From Amycolatopsis sp. CA-126428 (lineage in GTDB: Bacteria > Actinomycetota > Actinomycetes > Mycobacteriales > Pseudonocardiaceae): 64,000 nucleotides of DNA. A program made the position numbers and the translations under genes. Position 1 is the first letter of the stretch, and every line of letters starts with the position of its first letter. Below the pieces are notes generated by a model. It saw only the letters and a list, made by a program, of their open reading frames with translations, ran no database searches and was not told the origin of the DNA. The DNA is taken from the NCBI RefSeq assembly GCF_002904335.1, contig NZ_PPHF01000152.1:62001-126000 (forward strand), in the 5' to 3' direction. This document shows positions 50,213-60,055 of the stretch, one piece after another.

Positions 50213-51632
50213 ACTGGTCGCCGGCATCGACTCGTCCACCCAGTCGACCAAGGTCGTCGTGTGTGACGCCGTCACCGGCGAAATCGTCCGCACCGGTCGC
50301 GCGCCGCACCCCGACGGCACCGAGGTCGCCCCCGCCGCCTGGTGGGACGCCTTCAAGGAAGCCACGAACGGCCTGCTCGACGGCGTCACGGCCATCGGCG
50401 TCGGCGGCCAGCAGCACGGCATGGTCACGCTGGACGAAGACAACGACGTGGTCCGGCCGGCGCTGCTCTGGAACGACACCCGCTCCGCGCAGGCCGCCCT
50501 CGACCTGATCGAGGAGCTCGGCGGGCCGTCGGCCTGGGCGAAGTCCGTCGGCTCGGTGCCGGTCGCCAGCTTCACCGTCACGAAGCTGCGCTGGCTGGCC
50601 GAGAACGAGCCGAAGCTCGCCGACCGCGTCGCGCGCGTGCTGCTCCCGCACGACTGGCTGACCTGGAAGCTCACCGGCGGCGACCCGGTCACCGACCGCG
50701 GTGACGCGTCCGGCACCGGCTACTTCTCGCCGTCCGACAACGCCTACCGCCTCGACATCCTGAGCCACGCCTTCGGCGGCCGGACGCCGGAGCTGCCGGC
50801 CGTGCTCGGCCCGGCCGACGCCGCCGGCCACACCCCGGACGGCGTGCTCGTCTCCGCCGGCACCGGCGACAACATGGCCGCCGCGCTCGGGCTGGAACTC
50901 CAGCCCGGCGACGCCGTCGTCTCGCTCGGCACCAGCGGCACCGTGTTCGGCGTCGCCGAGACCGGCGCGGCCGACGTCAGTGGCGAAGTCGCCGGGTTCG
51001 CCGACGCCACCGGCCGCTTCCTCCCGCTCGCCTGCACTCTTAACGCCGCCCGCGTCCTCACCGCGACGGCCGCGATGCTCGGCGCGACGCTGAGCGAGTT
51101 CGACCGCCTCGCCCTGACCGCCGAGCCGGGGGCCGGCGGGCTGACGTTCCTGCCGTACCTGGACGGCGAGCGCACCCCGAACCTGCCCGGCGCCACCGGC
51201 TCGCTGACCGGGCTGACCAGGGACAACATGACCCCGGCGAACCTCGCGCGCAGCGCCGTCGAAGGCATGCTCTGCGGCCTGGCCGCCGGTCTCGACGCGG
51301 TCCGCGCGCACGGCCTCGACGTCCAGCGGGTGCTGCTGATCGGCGGGGGCGCGCAGTCGCGGGCCGTCCGCGCGGTCGCGCCGCTGGTGTTCGGCGTGCC
51401 CGTGCAGCTGCCCGAAGTCGCCGAGTACGTCGCGCTCGGCGCGGCCCGGCAAGCGGCCTGGGCGGCGGCCTCCGGTGCGGAACCGCCGTCCTGGCAGGAA
51501 AACCACAAGCTCCGGCTCGAGCTGGACGAGCCGACCGAGGCGCAGCGCGCCGAGGGCCACCGGATCCAGCAGCGCCACCTCGAAGCCCGCGAAGCGGCTT
51601 ACGGGGTCCGGCGGAATCTCGGAGAGGACTGA
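50202..51632 (+). CDS. Xylulokinase-like FGGY carbohydrate kinase
   Basis: Phosphorylates a pentulose, most likely D-xylulose, using ATP. The 476 residues show the FGGY fold: N-terminal VAGIDSSTQSTKVVVCD phosphate loop, substrate segment IGVGGQQHGMVTLD, LLWNDTRSAQAAL, LPHDWLTWKLTG, and the second-domain GLAAGLDAVRAHGLDVQRVL with IGGGAQSRAVR. The xylulokinase subgroup fits best, but no xylose isomerase gene is nearby. It overlaps the DeoR gene and precedes an ABC ATPase gene by three bases. Confidence 0.88.
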   Translation: MTAELVAGIDSSTQSTKVVVCDAVTGEIVRTGRAPHPDGTEVAPAAWWDAFKEATNGLLDGVTAIGVGGQQHGMVTLDEDNDVVRPALLWNDTRSAQAALDLIEELGGPSAWAKSVGSVPVASFTVTKLRWLAENEPKLADRVARVLLPHDWLTWKLTGGDPVTDRGDASGTGYFSPSDNAYRLDILSHAFGGRTPELPAVLGPADAAGHTPDGVLVSAGTGDNMAAALGLELQPGDAVVSLGTSGTVFGVAETGAADVSGEVAGFADATGRFLPLACTLNAARVLTATAAMLGATLSEFDRLALTAEPGAGGLTFLPYLDGERTPNLPGATGSLTGLTRDNMTPANLARSAVEGMLCGLAAGLDAVRAHGLDVQRVLLIGGGAQSRAVRAVAPLVFGVPVQLPEVAEYVALGAARQAAWAAASGAEPPSWQENHKLRLELDEPTEAQRAEGHRIQQRHLEAREAAYGVRRNLGED

Positions 51633-51635
51633 CCG

Positions 51636-52724
<1,089 letters not shown>

Positions 52725-52730
52725 CCTCGG

Positions 52731-52777
52731 GTCATGGGAAACTGGGAGGCGCTATGACTCCCAGTTTTTCCCATGAC
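52731..52777 (+). promoter_or_regulatory. alr: Hairpin covering the alr ribosome binding site
   Basis: Inverted repeat GTCATGGGAAACTGGGAG (52731-52748) and CTCCCAGTTTTTCCCATGAC (52758-52777), an 18-base-pair stem with a two-base bulge and a nine-base loop. The alr binding site GGGAGG lies in the upper stem and its ATG (52754) in the loop, so the hairpin could block initiation. It also sits just after the ABC ATPase stop and could act as a terminator, although no T tract follows. Confidence 0.7.
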
Positions 52778-53884
52778 TGCAGCCCGCGCGCGCAGGTCGA
52801 CATCGACCTCGACGCGATCCGCCACAACCTCACCCTGCTGGGCGCCCGCGCGCCCGGCGCCGAGGTGATGGCCGTGGTCAAAGCCGACGCCTACGGCCAC
52901 GGCGCGCTGCCGGTGGCGCGCGCCGCGGTCGAGGCCGGGGCCACCTGGCTGGGCACCTGCTCGCTCGGCGAGGCTCTCGCCCTGCGCGAAGCCGGCCTCA
53001 AGACCCGGCTGTTCAGCTGGCTGGACACCCCCGACGTCGACTTCGCGCCGGGCGTCGAAAACGACATCGACCTCGCCGCCAGCTCGCTGGGTGAGCTTCG
53101 CCGCATCGCGGCCGCGGCGAAACCGGGTATCCCGGCGCGTGTGCACCTCAAAATCGACACCGGGCTCTCGCGCAACGGCTGCCCGCCCGCCGCGTGGGCC
53201 GAACTGGTCGAAGCGGCGGCCGCCGAACCGCGGGTCGAGGTCGTCGCGATCTGGTCCCACCTCGCGTGTGCCGACGAGCCGGACCACCCGGCGACCGACC
53301 TGCAGGCCAAGCGCTTCGCCGACGCCTACGACACCGCCCGCGCCGCCGGGCTCGACCCCATGCGGCACCTGGCGAACTCCGCGGCCCTGCTCACCCGGCC
53401 CGACCTGCACTTCGACATCGTCCGGCCCGGCATCGCGATGTACGGGCTGAACCCGGTGCCGCAGCCGGAAGACCTGCGCCCGGCCATGACGTTCCGGTCG
53501 GCCGTCGCGCTGGTCAAGCGGATCGAGGCCGGGGAATCGGTGTCCTACGGGCACACCTGGACCGCTTCGCGGGACACGAACCTGGCGCTCGTCCCGGCCG
53601 GGTACGCCGACGGCGTCCCGCGGTCGCTGTCCGGGCGCATGGACGTACTCCTCGGCGGGCAGCGGCGGCCGGTCGCCGGGCGCGTCTGCATGGACCAGCT
53701 GGTGGTCGACTGCGGTGACTACGAGCCGTCCGTCGGCGACGAGGTCGTCCTCTTCGGCGCCGGCGCGCACGGCGAGCCGACCGCCCGGGAATGGGCCGAC
53801 AAGCTGGGCACCATCGACTACGAGATCGTGACCTCGATGTACCGGCCGCGGGTGCGGCGCCGGTATCTGGGGGAAAGCTCGTGA
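52754..53884 (+). CDS. alr: Alanine racemase
   Basis: Pyridoxal phosphate enzyme making D-alanine for peptidoglycan. The 376-residue product begins VDIDLDAIRHNLTLL after a short leader; the cofactor lysine is in VMAVVKADAYGHGALPVARA. The second catalytic residue is Tyr in ESVSYGHTWTASRDTN, with YADGVPRSLSGRMDVLLGG and RVCMDQLVVDCGD downstream. The start ATG is in the loop of a hairpin; the nearby ATG at 52772 is out of frame. Followed by an overlapping hydrolase gene, as in other actinobacteria. Confidence 0.96.
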   Translation: MTPSFSHDCSPRAQVDIDLDAIRHNLTLLGARAPGAEVMAVVKADAYGHGALPVARAAVEAGATWLGTCSLGEALALREAGLKTRLFSWLDTPDVDFAPGVENDIDLAASSLGELRRIAAAAKPGIPARVHLKIDTGLSRNGCPPAAWAELVEAAAAEPRVEVVAIWSHLACADEPDHPATDLQAKRFADAYDTARAAGLDPMRHLANSAALLTRPDLHFDIVRPGIAMYGLNPVPQPEDLRPAMTFRSAVALVKRIEAGESVSYGHTWTASRDTNLALVPAGYADGVPRSLSGRMDVLLGGQRRPVAGRVCMDQLVVDCGDYEPSVGDEVVLFGAGAHGEPTAREWADKLGTIDYEIVTSMYRPRVRRRYLGESS

Positions 53885-54978
53885 CTCCTTCACGACGATT
53901 GCTGGCCATCGCCGGCGGGGTCGGGGCCCTGGCCACCGGGACCGCCGCCGCCATCGCGGTCGCCGCCCAGCAGCGGCGGTACAGTGAGGATCCGTACGTG
54001 GACGAGCCGTTGGGGGAGCTGAAGCCGGACCGCACTTCCACGGTCGCGGCCGAGGACGGCACGCCGCTTTCGGTCGAGGAGATCGACCCGGAGGACGGCG
54101 GCGAACCGGAACTGACCGTCGTGGGGGTCCACGGCTTCGCGCTTTCGCGGCGCTGCTGGCACTTCCAGCGTCGTGACCTCGCGTCGCTCCGGCTGCCTCG
54201 CGTGCGTCAGGTGTACTACGACCACCGCAGCCACGGGCTGTCCGGCGCGGCTTCGACCGAGACGTCGACCATCGAACAGCTGGCCCGGGACCTGGACTGC
54301 GTGCTGCGGTCCGTGGTGCCGGAGGGGCCCATCGTGCTGATGGGGCACTCGATGGGCGGCATGGTGATCATGGAGCTGGCCGCCGAGTTCCCTTCGCTGT
54401 TCGAAGAGCGGGTGGAAGGGGTCGCCTTCATCGCGACGGCGGCGGGCGAAGTCGGCGCACGCGGGTTGCCGCGTTCACTGCTCTCGAAGTACAACCCGCT
54501 GACGCGGGCCGCCGGTGGGCTCGCCGGGTGGCAGCCGGGGCTGGTGGAGTTCGTCCGCGCGGCGGGCGGCCAGCTGACGCGCCAAGCCGTGCGCCGGCTG
54601 GCGTTCGGCAGCCGCGACGTCGCGCCGCGGCTCGTCGACTTCATGCTCGAGATGCTGGAAGTGACGCCGGTGCGCGGGCTCGTCAACTTCATTGACACCC
54701 TCGGCAGCCACAACCGCTACGCCGCGCTGGCCGGCCTGAAGCACGCGCAAGTGCTGGTCATCGGCGGCGATTCGGACCGGTTCACGCCGTTCTCGCACGC
54801 CGAGCGGATCGCCTCCGAGCTGCCCGACGCCGAGCTGGTGCGCGTCCGCGGCGCCGGGCACATGGTGCTGCTCGAACAGCCCGAGCTGGTGAACAGCCAT
54901 CTGATCGATCTCCTGCAACGCTGTTCCGGTGTGGACGGCGAATCCTCGTCCCGGCGAACCTGGTGGTGGCAGCGTTGA
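53881..54978 (+). CDS. Alpha/beta hydrolase with N-terminal membrane segment
   Basis: The 365-residue product starts with a hydrophobic stretch after a short basic end (RRLLAIAGGVGALATGTAAA), a signal anchor or signal peptide. The hydrolase fold has the oxyanion loop VVGVHGFALSRRCWHFQR, the nucleophile elbow VLMGHSMGGMVIMELA, acid GGDSDRFTPFSHAE and the histidine in VRGAGHMVLLEQPELV. GTG overlaps the alr stop and the end overlaps tsaE. A gene of this type commonly sits between alr and tsaE in actinobacteria; its substrate is unknown. Confidence 0.88.
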   Translation: MTPSRRLLAIAGGVGALATGTAAAIAVAAQQRRYSEDPYVDEPLGELKPDRTSTVAAEDGTPLSVEEIDPEDGGEPELTVVGVHGFALSRRCWHFQRRDLASLRLPRVRQVYYDHRSHGLSGAASTETSTIEQLARDLDCVLRSVVPEGPIVLMGHSMGGMVIMELAAEFPSLFEERVEGVAFIATAAGEVGARGLPRSLLSKYNPLTRAAGGLAGWQPGLVEFVRAAGGQLTRQAVRRLAFGSRDVAPRLVDFMLEMLEVTPVRGLVNFIDTLGSHNRYAALAGLKHAQVLVIGGDSDRFTPFSHAERIASELPDAELVRVRGAGHMVLLEQPELVNSHLIDLLQRCSGVDGESSSRRTWWWQR

Positions 54979-55439
54979 GTTTCGTGTTCCCGACCCCCGA
55001 AGACACGATGGAGTTCGGGCGGTCCCTCGGCCGATCCCTGCGCGCGGGTGACCTCGTGCTGCTGGCGGGTCCCCTCGGCGCGGGCAAGACGACGCTGACC
55101 CGCGGCATCGCGGACGGCCTGGGCGTCGGCGGCCGGGTGAGCTCCCCGACGTTCGTGCTGGCCCGCGTCCACCCGGCGGGCGCTCTTGGCGTGCCCTTGG
55201 TGCACGTGGACGCGTACCGCCTGGGCGGCGACCTTTCGCAGCTGGACGACCTGGACCTGGACACGGACCTCGAGCGCTCGGCCATCGTGGTCGAGTGGGG
55301 CGAAGGCTCGGCCGAGCGCCTGTCTTCGGATTACCTGGTGGTCCGGCTGGACCGCCGCGAGGACGACGTCCGCGAGATCACCCTCGAACCGCACGGCACC
55401 TGGACCGACCGCACTCCGGAGCTCGCCGAGATGTCGTGA
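54963..55439 (+). CDS. tsaE: tRNA t6A synthesis ATPase TsaE
   Basis: Regulatory ATPase of the TsaB-TsaD-TsaE complex that makes threonylcarbamoyladenosine at tRNA position 37. The 158-residue protein has Walker A LLAGPLGAGKTTLTRGIADG, the segment VSSPTFVLARVHPAG, the metal-binding VHVDAYRL and VVEWGEGSAERL. It starts at GTG 54963, overlapping the hydrolase end. Its stop TGA is inside palindromic repeat copy 4. tsaB and tsaD lie 4-5 kb downstream. Confidence 0.95.
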   Translation: MVAALSFVFPTPEDTMEFGRSLGRSLRAGDLVLLAGPLGAGKTTLTRGIADGLGVGGRVSSPTFVLARVHPAGALGVPLVHVDAYRLGGDLSQLDDLDLDTDLERSAIVVEWGEGSAERLSSDYLVVRLDRREDDVREITLEPHGTWTDRTPELAEMS

Positions 55440-55477
55440 GTGGTAAGGAGGGTTCTAACCCTCCTTACCACTCACGA
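55434..55477. repeat. 44-base palindromic repeat, copy 4
   Basis: Perfect arms TCGTGAGTGGTAAGGAGGG and CCCTCCTTACCACTCACGA around TTCTAA. The tsaE stop codon is bases 4-6 of the left arm. It lies between convergent tsaE and the beta-lactamase-like gene, ending 15 bases before that gene's stop, and can act on both transcripts. Confidence 0.9.
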
Positions 55478-55492
55478 CCTCGGTGGCTGCGC

Positions 55493-56491
55493 TCAGCCGC
55501 CGTTGTACTGCTGGTAGGCCGGTGCCCGGAAGGTCCGGGCGCCGGCGCCCGCGATCTTGTCGACCGCGCGCAGGAACTTCGGCCCCATCTTCGCGCTGGC
55601 CTGCCGGACCGGGTGCGTGGCCCCGAAGTCCTCCGGGTTCGCCTGGCCGTGCGCGAACATCGAGTAGATCAACACCGGCTTGCCCGCGGCGTCGAACATG
55701 ATCCCGGCCTCGTTGCGGCCGTCGTTCAGCCAGCCCGCCTTCGTGGCGATCCTCGCCCGATCGGCGGACGACATCTCACGGCGGACACCGTCGGTGAACG
55801 CCACCTGCGACCGCAGGAGGGACAGCAGGTAATCCGTCGACGCCGGGCTCAGCAAGGTGCCCGCGACCAGCGCCTTCAGCAGGTCGTGGGTCTCGCGCGG
55901 AGTGGTCTGGCCGAGGAAGTAGCGGTTCGGGTTGGCCACCGGCGTCACCTGGGTCTTGGGGAAGCCCTTGGCCACCAGGATCTGGTTGATCTCGGCCGCC
56001 GGAACCACGAGCCCCACCAGCCGGACGCACGTGTCGTCCGAAACCGTGAGGAACAGCGACAGGACGTGGCCCAGCGTGAACGCGCTCGGGTACGCCTTGT
56101 CCAGGATGATGATGCCGTCACCACCCGGCACGACGATGCTCGCCGGCACCTGGACCTGCTGGTCCAGGGTGAGCAGGCCACGGTCGATCTTGTCCATCAA
56201 GGTGACCGCGACGGCCACCTTGTTCACGCTGTACGCCTCGACGACCTCGTCGGACGCCACGTCGACGGCCACCTGGTCGGCCACGCTGATGTAGGAGTTC
56301 CAGACGCCGCCAGCCTCAGCGGCCGCGTCGTCGTAGACGCGCTTCACCTTCTGCCTGGCCCGGTCCGGTGTGGCCGGGCTGGCCTCGATGTCTGCTTCCT
56401 GCGCGAACGCGGGAGAGCCGGTCAGAACGCTTCCGGCGACGACAGCGGTCCCCAAGCCGAACGCCGCTCGCCTGTTGAGTCGATACCCCAT
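55493..56491 (-). CDS. Class A beta-lactamase-like serine hydrolase, Tat-exported
   Basis: The 332-residue product has a twin-arginine signal peptide (MGYRLNRRAAFGLGTAVVAG ending in SPAFAQ). The penicillin-binding fold shows the nucleophile motif SVNK (EAYSVNKVAVAVTL), the second motif as SDD (FLTVSDDTCVRLVG) instead of SDN, and the third as KAG (IATKAGWLNDGRNEAGIM) instead of KTG. These match class A enzymes in spacing but the changes leave true beta-lactam hydrolysis open. I chose the ATG at 56491; an in-frame TTG at 56503 adds four residues. Confidence 0.85.
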   Translation of the reverse strand: MGYRLNRRAAFGLGTAVVAGSVLTGSPAFAQEADIEASPATPDRARQKVKRVYDDAAAEAGGVWNSYISVADQVAVDVASDEVVEAYSVNKVAVAVTLMDKIDRGLLTLDQQVQVPASIVVPGGDGIIILDKAYPSAFTLGHVLSLFLTVSDDTCVRLVGLVVPAAEINQILVAKGFPKTQVTPVANPNRYFLGQTTPRETHDLLKALVAGTLLSPASTDYLLSLLRSQVAFTDGVRREMSSADRARIATKAGWLNDGRNEAGIMFDAAGKPVLIYSMFAHGQANPEDFGATHPVRQASAKMGPKFLRAVDKIAGAGARTFRAPAYQQYNGG

Positions 56492-56520
56492 CGCAAGATC
56501 CAACCACGAATGGACGAACC

Positions 56521-56564
56521 TCGTGAGTGGTAACGCGGGTTCTAATCCGCTTTACCACTCACGA
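56521..56564. repeat. 44-base palindromic repeat, copy 5
   Basis: Arms TCGTGAGTGGTAA and TTACCACTCACGA, with a central part GCGGGTTCTAATCCGC carrying a mismatch. The AccD3-type gene on minus runs into it; its last seven residues VVSGKAD and its TAG stop (56542-56544) are within the repeat, the same arrangement as the P450-like gene at copy 3. It ends 30 bases upstream of the beta-lactamase-like start. Confidence 0.88.
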
Positions 56565-57873
56565 CCGCGCGCGCGACGCCCAGGTCCACGAGGTCCTGCG
56601 GCCGCAGGTGCAGCTGGTTGGCGATGTCCGGTACCTCCGAAGCCGGCCGCTTGAGGATCGCCGCCGCCGCTTCCGGTGAGGTCACCGAGAAGTACGCGTC
56701 CGGGGCCACCCACGTCGAACCCGCCGCGGCGAACGCCAGTGCGCCGCCCGAGCCGCCTTCGCCGATCACCAGCGTCGTCACCGGGACCGAAGCCGTCGCC
56801 ACCGCCTCGAACATCTCCGCGATCGCGCCGCCCGCGCCCGCCTGCTCCGCCGCCGCGTCGTTCGCCGCGCCCGGGGTGTCGACCAGCGTCAGCACCGGGA
56901 TGCCCAGGCGCGACGCCAGCCGCACCAGCCGGGCCGCCGTCCGGAAGCCCGAGGGCAACGTCGGCGTGCCGCACTGGGCCGCGTACGCGACCGTCCGCCC
57001 GTCGCGCCGGCCGAAGCCGCACGCGACACCGGGATCCGCGCCGCCGACGCGGTCGCCGCTGATGTCCTGCCGCCAGTCGAAGTACGCGTCGAGGTACTCC
57101 GCCGCCCGGGCCCGCGATGGTGACCGCGCCGCCTGAACCGCTTCCCAGCCGGTCGCAGGCACCGAAACGGCCCGCAGCGCGGAGGGCGGTGGAGCCGCGG
57201 CCGACGAATGCGCGGTCAGCAGCCGCAGCCACCGTTCCAGCGTCGCGCCGAGCTCCTCCGGTGCCACGACGGCGTCGACCTGACCCCAGCCGAAGTGCGC
57301 CTCCGCGGTGTACGCCTCCGGCGAGCCGGCCGGGCGCACCCGCGAGCCCGCGAAGCCGACCTGCGCTTCCGGCAGCGCGAGGATGACGTCGGCACCCGCG
57401 CCGAGCGTCGCCCAGCCGCCGCCGGTCGTGGGGTCGCGCAGCACCGAGATCTGGGGGATGCCCACGGACCGCGTCAACGCCGACGCCCGCGCCACCCGCT
57501 GCAGCTGCATCAACGCGCGCATGCCCTGCTGCATGCGGCTGCCGCCGGTCGCGATCAGCGACACCACCGGCAGCCGCACGTCGCGGGCGTGCGCGAACGC
57601 CGCTTCGATCCGGTCGCCGGTGCGCTGCCCGAGCGACCCGCCGAGGAACCCGAACTCGAAGGCGATCAGCACGGCTTCGACGTCGCCGATCTTCGCCGTC
57701 CCGCAGAGGACCGATTCCTTCTCACCCGTGCGCTCTTCCGCGGCGGAACGCGCTTCCCGGTAACCCGGCCAGCCGATCGGGCCGTCGGCGGGCTCCTCGC
57801 GCAGCGGGGTCGGGAACTCCGTGAAACCGCTTCCGATGGCGCCGAGGATCTCGCGCGCCGGCAGCCTAGGCAC
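56542..57873 (-). CDS. accD3: Acyl-CoA carboxylase carboxyltransferase (AccD3-like, fused alpha/beta)
   Basis: Transfers carboxyl from biotin to an acyl-CoA, probably acetyl-CoA. The 443 residues combine the beta half (LIAFEFGFLGGSLGQRTGDR, RLPVVSLIATGGSRMQQGM, DPTTGGGWATLGAGADVI) with an alpha-like half (GIPVLTLVDTPGAANDAAAE, TTLVIGEGGSGGALAFAAAG). The N-terminal zinc motif of AccD is missing. GTG start overlaps the MatB-type gene by eight bases. The C-terminus is encoded in a palindromic repeat. Confidence 0.88.
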   Translation of the reverse strand: MPRLPAREILGAIGSGFTEFPTPLREEPADGPIGWPGYREARSAAEERTGEKESVLCGTAKIGDVEAVLIAFEFGFLGGSLGQRTGDRIEAAFAHARDVRLPVVSLIATGGSRMQQGMRALMQLQRVARASALTRSVGIPQISVLRDPTTGGGWATLGAGADVILALPEAQVGFAGSRVRPAGSPEAYTAEAHFGWGQVDAVVAPEELGATLERWLRLLTAHSSAAAPPPSALRAVSVPATGWEAVQAARSPSRARAAEYLDAYFDWRQDISGDRVGGADPGVACGFGRRDGRTVAYAAQCGTPTLPSGFRTAARLVRLASRLGIPVLTLVDTPGAANDAAAEQAGAGGAIAEMFEAVATASVPVTTLVIGEGGSGGALAFAAAGSTWVAPDAYFSVTSPEAAAAILKRPASEVPDIANQLHLRPQDLVDLGVARAVVSGKAD

Positions 57874-59290
57874 CGAGCGCCCGCTTCAGGACCTTGCCCA
57901 TGTCGTTGCGGGGCAACGCGTCCAGGTACCGGACGACCCGCGGGCGCTTGTGCGGCGCGAGCAGTTTCGCGACGTGGTCGGCGAGCTCGTCGGCGGCCGG
58001 TGGCTCGCCGGCGGGCACGATCCAGGCGACTATCCGCTCGCCGAGGTCGTCGTCCGGTTCGCCGGTGACGGCCGCCTCGGCGACGCCGGGGTGTTCGAGC
58101 AGCGCGTTCTCGATCTCGCCCGCGCCGATCTTGTAGCCGCCGCTCTTGATCAGGTCGGTCGCCTTGCGCCCGACGATCTTGACGTACCCGTCGGTGTCAC
58201 GCGTCGCCATGTCGCCGGTGCGGAACCAGCCGCCGTCGAACGCGGCCGCGGTCGCGTCCGGGCGGTTGAGGTACTCGGTGAACAGGTTCGGCCCGCGGAC
58301 CTGTATTTCGCCGACGGTTTCGACGTCTTCGATCACTTCGCCGGCGTCGCCGACCAGCCGCAGTTCGACGCCCCGCAGCGGGACGCCGACCGTGCCGGGC
58401 TTGCGCTCGCCGTCCGCGCGGACGCTCGTGTTCATCAGCGTCTCGGTCATGCCGTAGCGCTCGACGACCTGCTGGCCGGTCGCCGCGGTGATCCGCTGGT
58501 GGTCGTGCACCGGCAGCGCCGCGGACCCGGAGACGAGCAGCCGGGCCCGCTTGAGCGCGTCGGCGAGCGTGGCGTCGGAGCCGACCTCGCCGGCGATCCG
58601 GTGGTACATCGTCGGCACGCCGAACAGCATCGTCGCGCCGGCCGCCAGCTCCCGCGCGACGCCCTCGGTCGAGAACCGGCCGAGGTGGCGCACCGAACCG
58701 CCGCGGCGCAGCGGGCCGAGGATGCCGAGGATCAGGCCGTGCACGTGGAACAGGGGGAGCGCGTGCACCAGCGTGTCCGCATCGGTCCAGCCCCAGGCGT
58801 CCTCCAGGGCGTCCAACGTGGTCGCGAGCGCGCGGCGGGGGAGCACGACACCCTTCGGCGGCCCGGTGGTGCCCGAGGTGTAGACGATCAGCGCCGGGCT
58901 TTCCGGGTCGGGCTCGTCCGTGAGCAGCGCTTTCCCGCCGGTCAGGGGGATGTCCCGGCGCGGCAGGGCGGCGAGCCCGGCGGGCAGCTCGGCGCCCGGC
59001 TCGGCCAGGACGAGGGCGGGTTCGCTGTCGGCGAGGATGTGGGCGAGCTCGCGCTCGCCGATCTTCGGATTGAGCGGCACCGCCGGCACCCCGGCGAGCA
59101 GCGCGGCGACGACCGCGACACTCGTGTGCACGGTCGGCGTCGCCCACACCGCCACCCGGCCGGGTGGCAGCTCGCGGGCGAGACCACCGGCGACGGCGGC
59201 GAGGTCGTCGTAGGTCAAGACGTGGTCGCCGAAGCTCAGAGCTTCCTTCGCGGCACCGGCGACGAGCGAGGGGAACAAGGGGTCGGGCAC
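57866..59290 (-). CDS. matB: Malonyl-CoA synthetase-like acyl-CoA ligase (MatB/FadD36 type)
   Basis: ANL-family ligase of 474 residues that activates a dicarboxylic acid, most likely malonate or methylmalonate, with ATP and CoA. Motifs: ALIVYTSGTTGPPKGVVLPR, GVPTMYHRIAGEVG (MatB-like), VVERYGMTETLMNTSV, GWFRTGDMATRDTDGYVKIV and the hinge GRKATDLIKSGGYKIGAGEI, close to Streptomyces MatB. C-terminal lysine in RNDMGKVLKRAL. It overlaps the carboxyltransferase gene, so both may supply malonyl-type CoA esters. Confidence 0.86.
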   Translation of the reverse strand: MPDPLFPSLVAGAAKEALSFGDHVLTYDDLAAVAGGLARELPPGRVAVWATPTVHTSVAVVAALLAGVPAVPLNPKIGERELAHILADSEPALVLAEPGAELPAGLAALPRRDIPLTGGKALLTDEPDPESPALIVYTSGTTGPPKGVVLPRRALATTLDALEDAWGWTDADTLVHALPLFHVHGLILGILGPLRRGGSVRHLGRFSTEGVARELAAGATMLFGVPTMYHRIAGEVGSDATLADALKRARLLVSGSAALPVHDHQRITAATGQQVVERYGMTETLMNTSVRADGERKPGTVGVPLRGVELRLVGDAGEVIEDVETVGEIQVRGPNLFTEYLNRPDATAAAFDGGWFRTGDMATRDTDGYVKIVGRKATDLIKSGGYKIGAGEIENALLEHPGVAEAAVTGEPDDDLGERIVAWIVPAGEPPAADELADHVAKLLAPHKRPRVVRYLDALPRNDMGKVLKRALGA

Positions 59291-59389
59291 CGCGGGGACC
59301 TCCCAGTGTCGGACTCGATCCGCACGTTACCGCGCGGATCGATCCCCTGCAGCAAGCGGCCGTAGGTGCTGGTCGTAGGCTGGGACACC

Positions 59390-60055
59390 GTGTTGGTACT
59401 GGCGATCGATACCTCGACCCCGGCGGTGACCGCGGGCGTCGTCGCGCTGGACGGCGGCTTGGTCGAGACGCGCGGTGACCGCGTCACGGTCGACCCCCGC
59501 GCCCACGGAGAGCTGATCACGCCGCACGCGCTGGCCGCCGCCGAGGCCGCCGGGGTGACCCTCAAGGACCTCGACGCGATCGTCGCCGGCGTCGGCCCCG
59601 GGCCGTTCACCGGCCTGCGCGCCGGCCTGGCCACCGCCGCCGCGCTCGGCCACGCCCTCGGCATCCCGGTGTACCCGGTCTGCAGCCTCGACGCGCTGGC
59701 CGCCGACGTCGCCCCGGGGGACAACGCTTTCCTCGTGCTCACCGACGCCCGCCGCCGCGAGGTCTACTGGGCCGCCTACGACGCCGCCGGCCGGCGCACC
59801 GACGGCCCGCACGTCCAGCGCCCCGCGGACCTCGAGACCGACGTCAAGGTGGCGGCCGGGGACGGCGCCGTCCTGTACGCCGACGTGCTCGACGTCCGGC
59901 CGGTCGAGCCGCGCTTCCCGTCGCCCGCCGGTCTGGTGAAGGTCGCGAAGGACGCGTTGCTGGCGAAGGAACCGCCGGCGCCGCTGACGCCGTTGTACCT
60001 GCGTCGTCCCGACGCCGCCGAGCCCGCGGCGCCGAAACGGGTGACCGCTCCGTGA
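59390..60055 (+). CDS. tsaB: tRNA t6A synthesis protein TsaB
   Basis: Partner of TsaD in tRNA threonylcarbamoyladenosine synthesis. The 221 residues start VLVLAIDTSTPAVTAGVVAL and contain IVAGVGPGPFTGLRAGLATA, the TsaB signature. I use the GTG at 59390; the frame is open upstream to 59366 and a TTG at 59393 is also possible. The stop overlaps the rimI start. Confidence 0.95.
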   Translation: MLVLAIDTSTPAVTAGVVALDGGLVETRGDRVTVDPRAHGELITPHALAAAEAAGVTLKDLDAIVAGVGPGPFTGLRAGLATAAALGHALGIPVYPVCSLDALAADVAPGDNAFLVLTDARRREVYWAAYDAAGRRTDGPHVQRPADLETDVKVAAGDGAVLYADVLDVRPVEPRFPSPAGLVKVAKDALLAKEPPAPLTPLYLRRPDAAEPAAPKRVTAP

